Shown here: piece by piece, positions 16,077-27,941 of the stretch | Layout of the letters: every line of letters starts with the position of its first letter | Position numbering within the stretch: position 1 is the first letter of the stretch | Assembly: GCA_029960955.1 (NCBI GenBank) | Contig: JASBVS010000013.1 | Location: 1 to 35,251, forward strand | Reading direction: 5' to 3' | From: Bacillota bacterium | Lineage (GTDB): Bacteria > Bacillota > Sulfobacillia > JAIMAT01 | DNA: 35,251 nucleotides | The notes under the pieces: model-generated | The model's input: only the letters and a program-made list of their open reading frames with translations | What the model was told of the DNA's origin: nothing | Database searches by the model: none | Translations under genes and position numbers: made by a program

Positions 16077-16764
16077 GCTGGGGCCCATCCGGGCCGTGGC
16101 CCGGGGCGCGAGGAAGGTTCCGAGCCGTCTCGGCGGACTGCTGCAGCCCTTCGCCCAGGTGCGGCTCCTCCTCTGGCGCGGCAAGACCTTCGACGGCGTC
16201 AGCCAGGCGGAGACGATCCGCTCCTTCCACGAGCTGCGCGAAAGCCTGGAGGCCTTCGCCTACGCCTCGGTGGCGGCGGAGGCTGCGCTGGCCCTGACCC
16301 GTCCCGACGAGGAAGCCCCGCGGCGCTACCGCCTCCTCCTCTACACCTTCGAACGGCTGGCGCGCGGCGACCGCGGCGAGCCGGTGCTGGCCTACTTCCT
16401 GGCCCAGCTCCTGCGCATCGAGGGCTTCGAGCCCGCCTGGTCCGCCTGCGTCCGCTGCGGCCGGCCCGTCCACGGGGAGCGCCGCTTCCTGCCCTCCGAG
16501 GGCGGCGTCCTCTGCCCCGACTGCAGCCTGCGCTCGGGCCAGGGCGAGCCGGTGCCCGAGCCGGTCGCCCGCCTGGCCGAGCAGCTGGGGCGCGCCGGGC
16601 CCAGGAGCGCCGAGGCGCTCGCGGTCGACCCGGGCCTGGCCATGGCCGCGGCGCGGACGCTGGCGCGGGCGCTCTCCGCCGTCCTCGACCGTTCCATGAA
16701 GTCGCTGGAGCTGCTGGATATAATCAGACACGATGCGGAGGGGAGTGCGGAGCATGGCGGATGA
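15991..16764 (+). CDS. recO: DNA repair protein RecO
   Basis: This is a recombination mediator that binds ssDNA and helps RecR load RecA. The 257-residue protein starts MPSYKTEALVLRTAEMGETD, a canonical OB-fold opening, and carries the zinc-binding CVRCG and CPDCS pairs. The frame is open upstream to 15808, but that extension is in the YqzL overlap and is not RecO-like; ATG at 15991 follows GGCGAGG. It lies between the YqzL-like gene and the DUF4342 gene, overlapping the latter by 11 bases. Its 3' end also carries a -10 element for the next genes. Confidence 0.94.
   Translation: MPSYKTEALVLRTAEMGETDRRLDLLSPELGPIRAVARGARKVPSRLGGLLQPFAQVRLLLWRGKTFDGVSQAETIRSFHELRESLEAFAYASVAAEAALALTRPDEEAPRRYRLLLYTFERLARGDRGEPVLAYFLAQLLRIEGFEPAWSACVRCGRPVHGERRFLPSEGGVLCPDCSLRSGQGEPVPEPVARLAEQLGRAGPRSAEALAVDPGLAMAAARTLARALSAVLDRSMKSLELLDIIRHDAEGSAEHGG
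16719..16724 (+). promoter_or_regulatory. -10 element inside recO for DUF4342-glyQ-glyS
   Basis: This is a perfect TATAAT within the last codons of recO. ATGAAG (16696-16701) is a weak -35 match at 17-base spacing. Transcription would start near 16731, 23 bases before the DUF4342 start. No T-box motif is visible before glyQ, so glycine control by that route is not supported. Confidence 0.5.
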
Positions 16765-17190
16765 GCAAGGGCGCGCCGAGGAAGGGGCTCGCGAGCTGGA
16801 CGAGCGCGAGCTTCTGCGGCGGATCGACCTCCTGCGCGAGCGGACGGGGATCTCCTACCGGCGGGCTCGGGAGGTGCTGGAGGCGGCCGGCGGCGACGTG
16901 ATCGAGGCGCTGGTGGAGCTGGAGCGCTCCGAGCCGCTCTGGCGCGAGCGCGTGCGCCAGGCCGCCGGCGAGCTGGCGGACCGCCTGCGCCAGGTGGTCC
17001 GCCAGGGGAACGCCACCCACGTGCGCCTCCGCCAGGGCGAGCGGACGCTTCTCTCGCTGCCGGTGACGGCGGGCGCGCTGGGCGCGCTCATCTGGCCCGT
17101 CGCCGCCGGCTACCTGGCCGCCGCCGGCATCCTGGCGGAGGCGGCCGGCCTGGTGGAGATCGAGATCGAGCGAAGGGAGCCGACACCTCG

Positions 17191-17194
<4 letters not shown>
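16754..17194 (+). CDS. DUF4342-type protein with UBA-like N-terminus
   Basis: This is a 146-residue protein. The N-terminal part, [20 protein letters not shown] with a following [11 protein letters not shown], resembles a UBA/TS-N three-helix fold such as that of EF-Ts; the segment [20 protein letters not shown] with [20 protein letters not shown] after it fits the DUF4342 family. The C-terminus has a hydrophobic stretch (about 100-125), probably membrane-associated. Function is unknown. ATG at 16754 is preferred (GCGGAG just upstream); it overlaps recO by 11 bases. Its stop overlaps the glyQ TTG start by three bases, so its translation is coupled to glyQ, which suggests but does not prove a role near protein synthesis. 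Confidence 0.75.
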
Positions 17195-18107
<913 letters not shown>

Positions 18108-18111
<4 letters not shown>

Positions 18112-20210
18112 GCCGCGACTTCCTCCTCGAAGTGGGGGTCGAGGAGCTGCCGGCCTCCTACGTCCTTCCCGGCGTCGAGCAGCTGGCCCGGCTCCTGCGC
18201 GAGGCGCTGGCGGAGGCGCGGGTGGAGGCCGGCGAGGCCGAGCGCTGGGCGACGCCCCGCAGGCTGGCGGTCCGCTTCCGCAACCTTCCCGAGCGGCAGC
18301 CGGACCGGGAGTGGGACGTGCGGGGCCCGGCCGCCTCCGTCGCCTTCGACGCCCAGGGGAAGCCGACCCGCGCCGGCGAAGGTTTCGCCCGCTCGCAGGG
18401 CGTCCCCGTGGAGGCGCTGGAGGTGCGGGAGACGCCGCAGGGCGCCTACGTCTTCGCCCGCCGCCGCGAGACGGGCCTGCCCCTCCCCCAGCTGCTCGCC
18501 CGCCTGGTCCCCGAGGTCGTCGCCCGGATCGAGTGGCCGCGCAGCATGCGCTGGGGAACGGGCTCCTTCCGCTTCGCGCGCCCCATCCGCTGGTGCGTGG
18601 CGCTCCTGGGCGAGGAAGTGGTCCCCTTCGAGCTGGCCGGCGTGCGGACGGGGCGGGAGAGCCGCGGCCTCCGCCTGCTCCACCCCGAACCGGTGGTGAT
18701 CGCCTCGGCCGCCGACTACCCGGCCCCGCTGGAGGCGGCCGGCGTCCTGGCCGATCCGGAGCTGCGCCGCAGCCGCCTGCTGGAGGCGGCCCGCCAGGCT
18801 GCCCGCGAGGCGGGCGGGACGCTGGTGGAGGAGGCGGAGCTGGTCGACGAGGTGACGCAGCTGGTGGAGTGGCCGAGCATCCTCCTCGGCCGCTTCGATC
18901 CCGACTTCCTCCAGGTCCCCGAGGAAGTCCTGGTCACCACCCTCCGTCACCACCAGCGCTGCTTCCCCGTCCGGGGCGCGCACGAGCGGCTCCTGCCGCT
19001 CTTCATCGCCGTCCGCAACGGCGAGGGCGAGGGGGCCGAGCAGGTCCGCCACGGCAACGAGAAGGTGGTCCGCGCCCGCCTCTCCGACGCCGCCTTCTTC
19101 TGGCAGGAGGACCTGGCCCAGCCGCTGGAGGCGCTGGTGGAGCGGCTGCAGGGCGTCCTCTTCCACGAGGGCCTGGGAAGCCTCTACGCCAAGACGGAGC
19201 GCGTCCGCCGGCTCGTCGGCTGGCTGGCGGAGGAGCTGGGCATGGGCGCCGAGGTCCGCGCCCGCGCGGAACGCGCGGCCTGGCTGGCCAAGGCCGACCT
19301 GGTCAGCCGCATGGTCTACGAGTTCCCCGAGCTGCAGGGGATCATGGGCGGCCACTACGCGGCCCGGAGCGGCGAGCCGGCCGAGGTGGCGCAGGCCATC
19401 CGCGAGCAGTACCTGCCGGCCCAGGCGGGCGACCCGCCGCCGGCGTCGGCGGAAGGCCGGCTGCTGGCCGTGGCCGACCGTCTCGACACGCTGGCCGGCC
19501 ACTTCGCGGTGGGCGACCAGCCGACCGGGTCGCAGGACCCGCTGGGGCTGCGCCGCCAGGCCGCGGGCCTGGTCGCGATCCTCCTCGACGCGGGCTGGCC
19601 GGTGGTGGTGGAGAGGGCGGTGGAGCAGGCGCTGGCGCTCCAGCCGGTCGAGCTCGACGAGGCCGGGCGCGGGGCCGTCCGCGAGAGGCTCCTCGACTTC
19701 CTGGCGGCGCGCATCCGCGTCCAGATGGACGAGGAAGGGCTCGACCACGACGTGATCGACGCCTGCCTGGCCGGCGGGCTCGGCACGCTCGCCGACCTCT
19801 GGCGGAAGGCGCGCGCCGTCGCCGCCATGGTGGGCGAGGGGAAGCTGGCCGCCGACGTGCTGACCGTCTTCCGGCGCGCGGCCAACCTGGCCGGTCCGGC
19901 CGAGCACGGCCAGCCGCGGCGCGAGATGCTGGTCGAGCCCGAGGAGCGGCTGCTCTACGACGCGCTGGAGGTGACCGAGCCGCGCCTGAAGGAAGCGGCC
20001 GCCTCCGCCGAATACGGCGCCTACTTCCGCCTCCTGGCCAGCCTCCGCTCGGCGCTCGACCCCTTCCTGGACCGCGTGCTGGTGATGGCGGAGGATCCGG
20101 AGCTGCGCGCCAACCGGCTGGCCCTGCTGGGCTGGGTGAGGCGGCTGGCGGCGCTGGTGGTCGACCTGGGACGGCTCTCGGGCGAGCGGGGGCAGGCGCC
20201 GGCCGCGTAG
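18108..20210 (+). CDS. glyS: Glycine--tRNA ligase beta subunit
   Basis: This is the beta subunit of glycyl-tRNA synthetase that binds tRNA-Gly. The 700-residue protein starts [20 protein letters not shown], the universal GlyS opening, and continues with the B3/4-like domain, an HD-like domain and a C-terminal anticodon-binding domain ([20 protein letters not shown]). Length is standard (about 680-700). GTG at 18108 overlaps the glyQ stop. The frame is open upstream, but that part lies inside glyQ. It is 12 bases before ppsR, so it is likely cotranscribed with ppsR and ppdK. Confidence 0.97.
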
Positions 20211-20222
20211 CAGGAACCCCCG

Positions 20223-21110
20223 GTGCCGAAACGAACTTCCTGGAGGCGAGGACGCGAAGGGGTGTCGGCGATCGCGTCGGGGGAGACGAGGCAGCCGGGG
20301 GAGAGCAGGTTCACCATCTTCGTGGTCTCCGACTCGCTCGGCGAGACCGCCGAGGTGGTAGCCCGCGCGGCCGCCAGCCAATTCGCGCACGGCCGTATCC
20401 GCATCCACCGGATCCCGCACGCGGACAGCCCCGAAGCCGTCCGCAGCGCGGTCCGGCAGGCTTCGGGCGACCACTCCATCCTGCTCTACACCATCATCTC
20501 GCCCGAACTGCGGCGGCTGATGGTGCAGGAGGCCAAGAACGCCGGGATCCCCACCGTCGATCTCCTCGGCCCGGTCCTGACCCTGATCCAGCGCGTGACC
20601 GGCCTGGAGCCGCGGCTCCAGGCGGGGCTGCTTCACCGGCTCGACCAGGAGTACTTCCAGCGGGTCGAGGCGATGGAGTTCGCGGTCAAGTACGACGACG
20701 GCCGCGACCCGCGCGGCTTCAAGCTGGCCGACGTGGTGCTGCTGGGCGTCTCCCGCACGTCGAAGACCCCCGTCTGCATGGTCCTCGCCAATCACCGGAT
20801 CAAGGCGGCCAACCTGCCGCTGGTGCCGGAGGTGGAGTTGCCCCGGGAGATCTTCGAAGTGCCCCGTTCCAGGCTGATCGGGCTGACCATCAACCCCGAG
20901 CAGCTCCAGGAGATCCGGCGCGAGCGGCTGCGCGCCATCGGCCTCGATCCGTCGGCGCCGTACGGCGACCTGGAGCGGATCGTGGAGGAGCTGGAGTACG
21001 CGCAGCAGGTCTTCCACCGGCTCGGGTGCCGGGTGGTCGACGTGAGCAATCGCGCCGTGGAGGAGACCGCCAGCCGAGTCATGCAGATGCTGGGGAAGGA
21101 GGACGGGTGA
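20223..21110 (+). CDS. ppsR: Pyruvate, phosphate dikinase regulatory protein (kinase/phosphotransferase)
   Basis: This is the bifunctional DUF299 regulator that switches PpdK off by ADP-dependent threonine phosphorylation and on by phosphorolysis. The 295 residues contain the family opening FTIFVVSDSLGETAEVVARA (about 30-49), the YDDG segment, and the nucleotide-binding G-x-SRTSKTP loop (LLGVSRTSKTPVCMVLA). Start GTG at 20223 has AGGAA at fair spacing; GTG at 20262 would remove a basic leader of 13 residues and is also possible. Its stop overlaps the ppdK ATG (TGATG). Its placement directly before its target is a classical arrangement. Confidence 0.95.
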   Translation: MPKRTSWRRGREGVSAIASGETRQPGESRFTIFVVSDSLGETAEVVARAAASQFAHGRIRIHRIPHADSPEAVRSAVRQASGDHSILLYTIISPELRRLMVQEAKNAGIPTVDLLGPVLTLIQRVTGLEPRLQAGLLHRLDQEYFQRVEAMEFAVKYDDGRDPRGFKLADVVLLGVSRTSKTPVCMVLANHRIKAANLPLVPEVELPREIFEVPRSRLIGLTINPEQLQEIRRERLRAIGLDPSAPYGDLERIVEELEYAQQVFHRLGCRVVDVSNRAVEETASRVMQMLGKEDG

Positions 21111-23791
21111 TGCTCGAGCGACTGGTCTACCGATTCGAGGAAGGCAGGGCGTCGATGCGGGACCTCCTGGGGGGCAAGGGGGCTTCCCTCGCCGAGATGA
21201 CATATGTGGGCCTGCCCGTGCCGCCGGGTTTCACCCTGACCACCGAGGTCTGCCGCCTTTACAACGCCAACGGAAAGGTGCTTCCTGACGGCATTCCCGA
21301 GGCCATCGAGAGCGAGATGCGGGTCCTGGAGGAGAAGACCGGCAAGCGCTTCGGCGCGGCCGACAATCCCCTCCTGGTCTCGGTCCGCTCGGGCGCGCCC
21401 GTCTCGATGCCGGGCATGATGGACACCATCCTCAACCTGGGGCTTCACGACGGCAACGTGGACGGCTTCGCCCGGCTGACGGGCGACCGCCGCTTCGCCC
21501 TGGACTGCTACCGCCGTCTGATCCAGATGTTCGGCAACGTGGTGATGGGCGTCCCCCACGACGCCTTCGAGCAGGTGCTGGCGCGCGCCCGCTCCGAACA
21601 GGGCGTCGCCAGCGACGCCGAACTGAGCGCCGCCTCGCTGGAGCGGGTGGTGGCGGAGTACAAGGCGGTGGTCGAGCGGGAGGCGCGCCAGCCCTTCCCG
21701 CAGGATCCGCGCGAGCAGTTGATGCGGGCGGTGCGCGCCGTCTTCGACTCCTGGGAGAACGAGCGCGCCAAGGTCTACCGGCGCGTGCACAAGATCCCGG
21801 AGGAGCTGGGCACCGCCGTCAACGTCCAGGCCATGGTCTTCGGCAACATGGGCGACGACTCCGGCACGGGCGTCATGTTCACCCGCGATCCCTCCACCGG
21901 CGAGAAGGTGCTCTACGGCGAGTACCTGCCCAACGCCCAGGGCGAGGACGTGGTCGCGGGGATCCGCACGCCGCTCCCCATCGGCCGGCTCGAGCGGGAG
22001 GCGCCCGCCATCTACGCCGAGCTGCAGCGGATCGCCGACCTGCTGGAGCGCCACTACAGGGACATGCAGGACCTGGAGTTCACCGTCGAGCACGGCAAGG
22101 TCTTCATGCTCCAGGCCCGCGCGGGCAAGCGGAGCGCGGCCGCCGCCGTCCGCATCGCCGTCGACATGGTGAAGGAAGGGCTGATCGACCGCGAGACCGC
22201 GCTGCTCCGCGTCGACGCCCAGCAGCTGATCCAGCTCCTGCACCCCAGCGTCGACCCCTCCTACACCGGCGGCATCCTGGCGACGGGGCTGGCCGCGGCG
22301 CCGGGAGCGGCCACCGGCGAGGTGGTCTTCAGCGCCGACGAGGCGGAGCGGCTGGGCAAGCAGGGGCGGAAGGTGATCCTGGTCCGCACCGAGACGACGC
22401 CCGACGACATCCACGGCATCGTCGAGGCGCAGGGCGTCCTGACCAGCCACGGCGGCATGACCTCGCACGCGGCGGTGGTCGCCCGCGGCATGGGCAAGCC
22501 GGCCGTCGTCGGCTGCGAGGCCATCGAGATCCACGCCCAGCAAGGCTATTTCCGCGTCCATGGCCGGGAGATCCGTGCCGGCGAGGTGATCACCATCGAC
22601 GGCACCTCCGGCCGCGTCTTCCCCGGCGCGGTCCCCCTGACCACGCCCGGCCTGAGCGGCGAGGTGCAGGAACTCCTGGGCTGGGCCGACGAGGTGCGCC
22701 GGCTGGGCGTGCGGGCGAACGCGGACACGCCGCTCGACGCGCAGCGCTCGCGCGAGCTGGGCGCCGAGGGGGTCGGCCTCTGCCGGACCGAGCACATGTT
22801 CATGGCGCCGGAGCGACTGCCCGTCGTCCAGCAGATGATCACCGCCCAGTCCCGCGAGGAGCGCCAGGCCGCCCTGGACCGGCTGCTGCCCATGCAGCAG
22901 CACGACTTCTACGAGATCTTCAAGGCGATGGACGGGCTGCCGGTCATCGTCCGCCTGCTCGACCCGCCGCTGCACGAGTTCCTGCCGGCCGAGGAGGTCC
23001 TGGCCGAGGAGATCGCGCGCATGAAGGCGGAGGGGGCGGAGCCGGAGGCCGTCGCGCGCAAGGAGCGGATGCTGGCCTCCACGCGGAGCCTGCGCGAGTT
23101 CAACCCGATGCTCGGCTTCCGCGGCTGCCGCCTGGGCATCGTCTACCCGGAGATCAACGAGATGCAGGCGCGGGCCATCTTCCAGGCGCAGGCCCAGCTT
23201 CTCCGGGAAGGCTTCCACCCCGTGGTCGAGGTGATGATCCCGCTGGTGGGCCTGCAGGGCGAGATGCGCGCCATGGACGACCTGGTCCGCCGGGTGGCGC
23301 GCCAGGTGATGGAGGAGCAGGGGATGGAGCTGGACTTCCACGTCGGCACCATGATCGAGGTGCCGCGCGCCTGCCTGATCGCCGACGAGCTGGCGGAGAT
23401 CGCGGAGTTCTTCTCCTTCGGCACCAACGACCTGACCCAGACCACCTTCGGGTACAGCCGCGACGACGCGGAGGGCAAGTTCCTGCGCGAGTACCTGGAG
23501 CAGAAGCTGCTGCCGGAGGACCCCTTCGTCTCCATCGACGAGCGCGGCGTCGGCGAGCTGGTCCGCATCGGCATCGAGCGCGGACGCTCGCGGCGCCCCG
23601 ACCTGGAGATCGGGATCTGCGGCGAGCAGGGCGGCGACCCCGCCACCATCGACTTCTGCCACCGGGTCGGCATGGACTACGTCAGCTGCTCGCCCTTCCG
23701 GATACCGATCGCGCGGTTGGCGGCCGCCCAGGCGGAGTTGCGCGAGCGGGACGCGGCCAAGGCGGCGGAGCGCGCGGAGGTCAACCAGTAG
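21110..23791 (+). CDS. ppdK: Pyruvate, phosphate dikinase
   Basis: This enzyme interconverts pyruvate, ATP and phosphate with phosphoenolpyruvate, AMP and pyrophosphate. The 893 residues show an ATP-grasp N-terminus (LLGGKGASLAEMTYVGLPVP), the phosphohistidine domain with HGGMTSHAAVVARGMGKP (catalytic His at about 453; the Thr two residues before is the PpsR target), and the C-terminal TIM barrel ending in CGEQGGDP with the catalytic Cys at about 837. All key residues are present and length is normal. The ATG at 21110 overlaps the ppsR stop; the same frame is open far upstream through glyS and ppsR, but that part is not coding. A hairpin follows at 23835. Confidence 0.98.
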   Translation: MLERLVYRFEEGRASMRDLLGGKGASLAEMTYVGLPVPPGFTLTTEVCRLYNANGKVLPDGIPEAIESEMRVLEEKTGKRFGAADNPLLVSVRSGAPVSMPGMMDTILNLGLHDGNVDGFARLTGDRRFALDCYRRLIQMFGNVVMGVPHDAFEQVLARARSEQGVASDAELSAASLERVVAEYKAVVEREARQPFPQDPREQLMRAVRAVFDSWENERAKVYRRVHKIPEELGTAVNVQAMVFGNMGDDSGTGVMFTRDPSTGEKVLYGEYLPNAQGEDVVAGIRTPLPIGRLEREAPAIYAELQRIADLLERHYRDMQDLEFTVEHGKVFMLQARAGKRSAAAAVRIAVDMVKEGLIDRETALLRVDAQQLIQLLHPSVDPSYTGGILATGLAAAPGAATGEVVFSADEAERLGKQGRKVILVRTETTPDDIHGIVEAQGVLTSHGGMTSHAAVVARGMGKPAVVGCEAIEIHAQQGYFRVHGREIRAGEVITIDGTSGRVFPGAVPLTTPGLSGEVQELLGWADEVRRLGVRANADTPLDAQRSRELGAEGVGLCRTEHMFMAPERLPVVQQMITAQSREERQAALDRLLPMQQHDFYEIFKAMDGLPVIVRLLDPPLHEFLPAEEVLAEEIARMKAEGAEPEAVARKERMLASTRSLREFNPMLGFRGCRLGIVYPEINEMQARAIFQAQAQLLREGFHPVVEVMIPLVGLQGEMRAMDDLVRRVARQVMEEQGMELDFHVGTMIEVPRACLIADELAEIAEFFSFGTNDLTQTTFGYSRDDAEGKFLREYLEQKLLPEDPFVSIDERGVGELVRIGIERGRSRRPDLEIGICGEQGGDPATIDFCHRVGMDYVSCSPFRIPIARLAAAQAELRERDAAKAAERAEVNQ

Positions 23792-23834
23792 GGTATCGCT
23801 CCCGGCCGGCCGCCGGGGGCGGAGGCGGGCGACG

Positions 23835-23866
23835 GGGCGCCTGCCCTGCGGGGCGGGCGCCCTTCC
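23835..23866 (+). terminator. Terminator-like hairpin after ppdK
   Basis: GGGCGCCTGCCC (23835-23846), loop TGCG and GGGCGGGCGCCC (23851-23862) pair over 12 positions with one G-U wobble, followed by TTCC. The U-tract is poor. It lies in the 189-base gap before dnaG; the rest of that gap is GC-rich and shows no gene. Confidence 0.6.
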
Positions 23867-23980
23867 TCGCGCTCGTCCGGGCAGCGGGCCGGAGGAGCGG
23901 GGAAGGGAGGGGCGGGCGAGGGAGGAGTTGTCTCGCGGGCGAGGAAGGCTTCCTGACGCGGACGGGAGGGTGGTCGTCCC

Positions 23981-25841
23981 ATGACGGACGTCGTCGAGCG
24001 GGTCCGCCAGGCGACGGACCTGGTGGAGCTGGTCTCCGAGACGGTCCACCTCCGGCGGCAAGGGCACAACTGGGTCGGCCTCTGCCCCTTCCACCACGAG
24101 AAGAGCCCCTCCTTCACCGTCTCGCCCGAGAAGCAGCTCTTCCACTGTTTCGGCTGCCAGGCGTCGGGCGACGTCTTCAGCTTCGTGATGCGACGGGACG
24201 GGGTCGGCTTCCGCGAGGCGCTCGAACGGCTGGCGCGGCGCGCCGGAATCGAGCTGGACGAGCCCTCCGACCCCCGGGAGCGGGAGCGTCGCCGCCGGCG
24301 GCGGGCGGTGGAGGAGGCGCTGGAGCTGGCCGCCGGCTGGTTCGCCGACTGGCTGCGTGCGCCGGAAGGTGCGGCGGCGCGGCGATACCTGGAGGAGCGG
24401 GGCGTGAGCGCCGACGGCGTGCGCGCCTTCGGCCTCGGCTGGGCGCCCGGCGGAAACCGTCTGCTGCAACGGCTGGAGGCGGCCGGCATCGAGAGGTCGG
24501 TGGCCCAGGCGGCCGGCCTGGTGGCGGACGGGGAGCACGGCTTCTACGACCGCTTCCGCGAGCGGCTCATCTTCCCCATCCGGGACGAGCGCGGGCGCCT
24601 CGTCGGCTTCGGCGGTCGCCTGCTCGGGGAGGGGCAGCCCAAGTACCTCAACTCGCCCGAGAGCGAGATCTTCTCCAAACGGAGGATCCTCTATGGGTTG
24701 GACCGCGCGGCGGTCCGCATACGAAACCGGAGGCGGGCGATCCTCGTCGAAGGTTATATGGACGCGCTGACCGCCCAGCAGGCGGGTTTCGAAGAGACGG
24801 TGGCCTCGCTGGGGACGGCGCTGACGTCGGAACAGGTGGAGATCCTCCGCCGCCTGGCCGGGGAGGTCGTCATCTGCTACGACGCCGACTCCGCGGGAGA
24901 GCAGGCGACGCTGCGCGGGCTGGAGCTGCTCCGCGCCGCGGGGCTCCGCCTGCGGGTGGCGGAGCTGCCGGAGGGCAAGGATCCCGACGAGCTGATCCGC
25001 CGCCGCGGCCCCGGTGCCTTCCAGGCGGTGGTGGAGAACGCCCGCCCCTGGCTCGAATACCGCTTCGAACGGCTGGCCCGGGGCCGGAGCCTGGACGACC
25101 TGGAGAGCCGCGTCGACGTGGCCGAGGCGATGGCCGAGATCCTGGCCGCGGAGGGCCATCCGGTCCGTCGCAGCGAGGGGATCCGCTGGGTCGCGGAGCG
25201 CCTGGGCGTCGAGGAGGCCGCCATACGCCAGGAGGTCGAGCGAAAAATCGAAAAACGTCGCGGCGGCGCGCCCGCGTCACATAATCGAAGGACGATTCGC
25301 TATACTAACGAACGCGTTTCGCGCATCCAGGCTCGCGCGGGCCAGAGAACAGAAGATAGAGGGGCAGGAATAGGCTCCGCTGCGACGAAAACCTTGTTGA
25401 GAGTGATCTGCCACCACCCTGAGCTGGTTTCGCGGCTTGACGAGCTCGACGCGGGTGCTATACCGGCGGATGCCGAACGGAGAGCCGTCGAGGCGCTGCG
25501 CGAAGCGCGCGGGGATCCCGCCGGGGCCATGCGTAGACTGGAGGCGGACGGCGAGGAGCGGGCGGTCTCGCTCCTGGCGCAGGCGGTCATGGACGAGACG
25601 CCGGACGTCGATCCGGAACGGGTGCTGGGCGACAGCCTGCAGGCGCTGAGGCGGATCCCCGTCGAGCGGCGGATCGCGGAGCTTCGGGCCGAGATCGAGG
25701 CGCGCCAGCGGAGCGGGAGTGATTGTACGGAACTGTTGCGCGAGCTGGACGAGCAGGTGAGGCTACGGGCGCGGCTGGTGGGAGGCGCCGGCGCGTGGTG
25801 GAGCGGAGGCCCGATCCCGGCGGAGAGAGGGGGGAGACGGG

Positions 25842-25849
<8 letters not shown>
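23981..25849 (+). CDS. dnaG: DNA primase DnaG
   Basis: This enzyme makes RNA primers at the replication fork. The 622 residues show an N-terminal CHC2 zinc finger ([11 protein letters not shown] and [11 protein letters not shown], about 34-65), the catalytic core with TOPRIM ([15 protein letters not shown] and [20 protein letters not shown]), and a C-terminal DnaB-interacting helical domain. A linker between core and C-domain (about codons 420-470, bases 25240-25400) is distinctly lower in G+C and encodes a low-similarity, Arg/Asn-rich stretch; the rpoD promoter appears to be built into it. ATG at 23981 follows GGGAGGGTGG. It overlaps rpoD by 8 bases; dnaG-rpoD is a universal Firmicutes pair. 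Confidence 0.97.
25301..25306 (+). promoter_or_regulatory. -10 element inside dnaG, likely for rpoD
   Basis: TATACT lies in the lower-GC dnaG linker, about 536 bases before rpoD. GTCACA (25276-25281) matches a -35 at 4/6, but the 19-base spacing is long. In Bacillus the sigA operon has internal promoters within dnaG, so the location is plausible. Confidence 0.45.
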
Positions 25850-26999
<1,150 letters not shown>

Positions 27000-27027
27000 G
27001 ACGGGAGATGGCCACCTGCCGTGCGAG

Positions 27028-27049
27028 GGGCGCCCCGCCCGGGGCGCCC
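27028..27049 (+). terminator. GC-rich hairpin after rpoD
   Basis: GGGCGCCCC (27028-27036), loop GCCC and GGGGCGCCC (27041-27049) form a perfect 9-base-pair stem. There is no U-tract after it, so it may be a weak terminator or an RNA end-protecting structure. It closes the long housekeeping block. Confidence 0.55.
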
Positions 27050-27137
27050 TCCGCGTCTCCGCGGGAGGAAGAGCGGGCGGGGCGGGCGAAGTGGAGCCCA
27101 CCGTGATCCGGGAAGCGGGAAGGGGAGGCCTGGGCGG

Positions 27138-27941
27138 ATGGCCCGGGTGGTGGAGCTGGCGCGCGCCACGTGGACGGAGGTGGCGGCGCTCGAACCCGAG
27201 CGGACGGCGGTCTGCCTGGCGGTCGGGCCGATGGAGGAGCACGGGCCGCACCTTCCCCTGGGGACCGACGTCTTCAACGCGGAGGCCATGCAGCGGCGCC
27301 TGGTGGCCCGCCTGCTGGAGGCGGGGTACGACGCGCTCCTCTGCCCGACCCTTCCTTACGGGACGGCACCGCTGGCGCGCGATTTCCCGGGTTCGGTCTC
27401 CATCCGCCGCGAGCACCTGGCCGCCTTCGTCGCCGATCTCCTCGCTTCCTTCGCGCGCAACGGCTTCCCCTGGATCGTCGTCACCAGCTGCCACCTCGAC
27501 CCGCCCTTCATCCGCGCACTCGACGAGGCGTGCCGCACCGTCAACGAGCAGGAGAACGCCCGCGCCGTCCACGGCTACGAGGCGCTGGTCCTGCGCGACC
27601 TGGCGGCCGGCGACCCGGCGGAGGTCTGGGGCGAGGCGGCCGCTGGCGACTCCCACGCGGGGATGATCGAGGCGAGCTACCTCCTCGCCCTCGCGCCGGA
27701 GCTGGTCCGGCTGGAGGAAGCGCGCCGTCTCCCGCCGGTTCCCGTCGCCTTCCGCGACCTCCAGCGCCTCCGTTCCTTCCGCCAGCTGGGCGAGGGGCTG
27801 GGCTACACCGGGCGCCCGGGCGAGGCCAGCCTGGCGGCGGGCGAGCTCTGGTGGCGCCGCTACGAGCCGGCCTACGGCGAGGCGGTCCTGCGCCACCTTC
27901 GCGGGGAGGACGTGCGCGACCTCCTGGCCTGGACCCCCTAG
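27138..27941 (+). CDS. Creatininase-family hydrolase
   Basis: This is a 267-residue metal-dependent amidohydrolase-like protein of the creatininase superfamily, whose members hydrolyse cyclic or linear amides (creatinine, formamides, cofactor precursors). The N-terminal metal motif GPMEEHGPHLPLGTDVFN (about 34-51) is intact with Glu, His and Asp. The usual GHGGN signature reads TSCHLDPPF here, keeping a His-x-acid pair. The later DSHAGMIEASYLL matches the family's G/S-H-A-G...E-T/A-S pattern. The substrate cannot be inferred. The start ATG at 27138 has GGGAGG nine bases upstream; the frame is open earlier but noncoding. Its downstream neighbour is an M20-type amidohydrolase, which hints at a shared amide or ureide pathway. 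Confidence 0.85.
   Translation: MARVVELARATWTEVAALEPERTAVCLAVGPMEEHGPHLPLGTDVFNAEAMQRRLVARLLEAGYDALLCPTLPYGTAPLARDFPGSVSIRREHLAAFVADLLASFARNGFPWIVVTSCHLDPPFIRALDEACRTVNEQENARAVHGYEALVLRDLAAGDPAEVWGEAAAGDSHAGMIEASYLLALAPELVRLEEARRLPPVPVAFRDLQRLRSFRQLGEGLGYTGRPGEASLAAGELWWRRYEPAYGEAVLRHLRGEDVRDLLAWTP

Noticed and set aside
16731-17190. T-box leader before glyQS
   Set aside because: I looked for the conserved T-box sequence (GGTGGNACCGCG) and a specifier hairpin and saw neither; the space is occupied by the DUF4342 gene.
18311-21109. Forward open frame continuous with ppdK through glyS and ppsR
   Set aside because: This part is a shadow in another frame of glyS and ppsR; the PpdK family sequence starts only at 21110.
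20792-25159. Very long reverse-strand open frame (1455 codons) over ppdK and dnaG
   Set aside because: It is antisense to well-recognised genes, rich in His/Arg/Asp/Gly, and shows no domain. Extreme GC leaves few stops in that frame.
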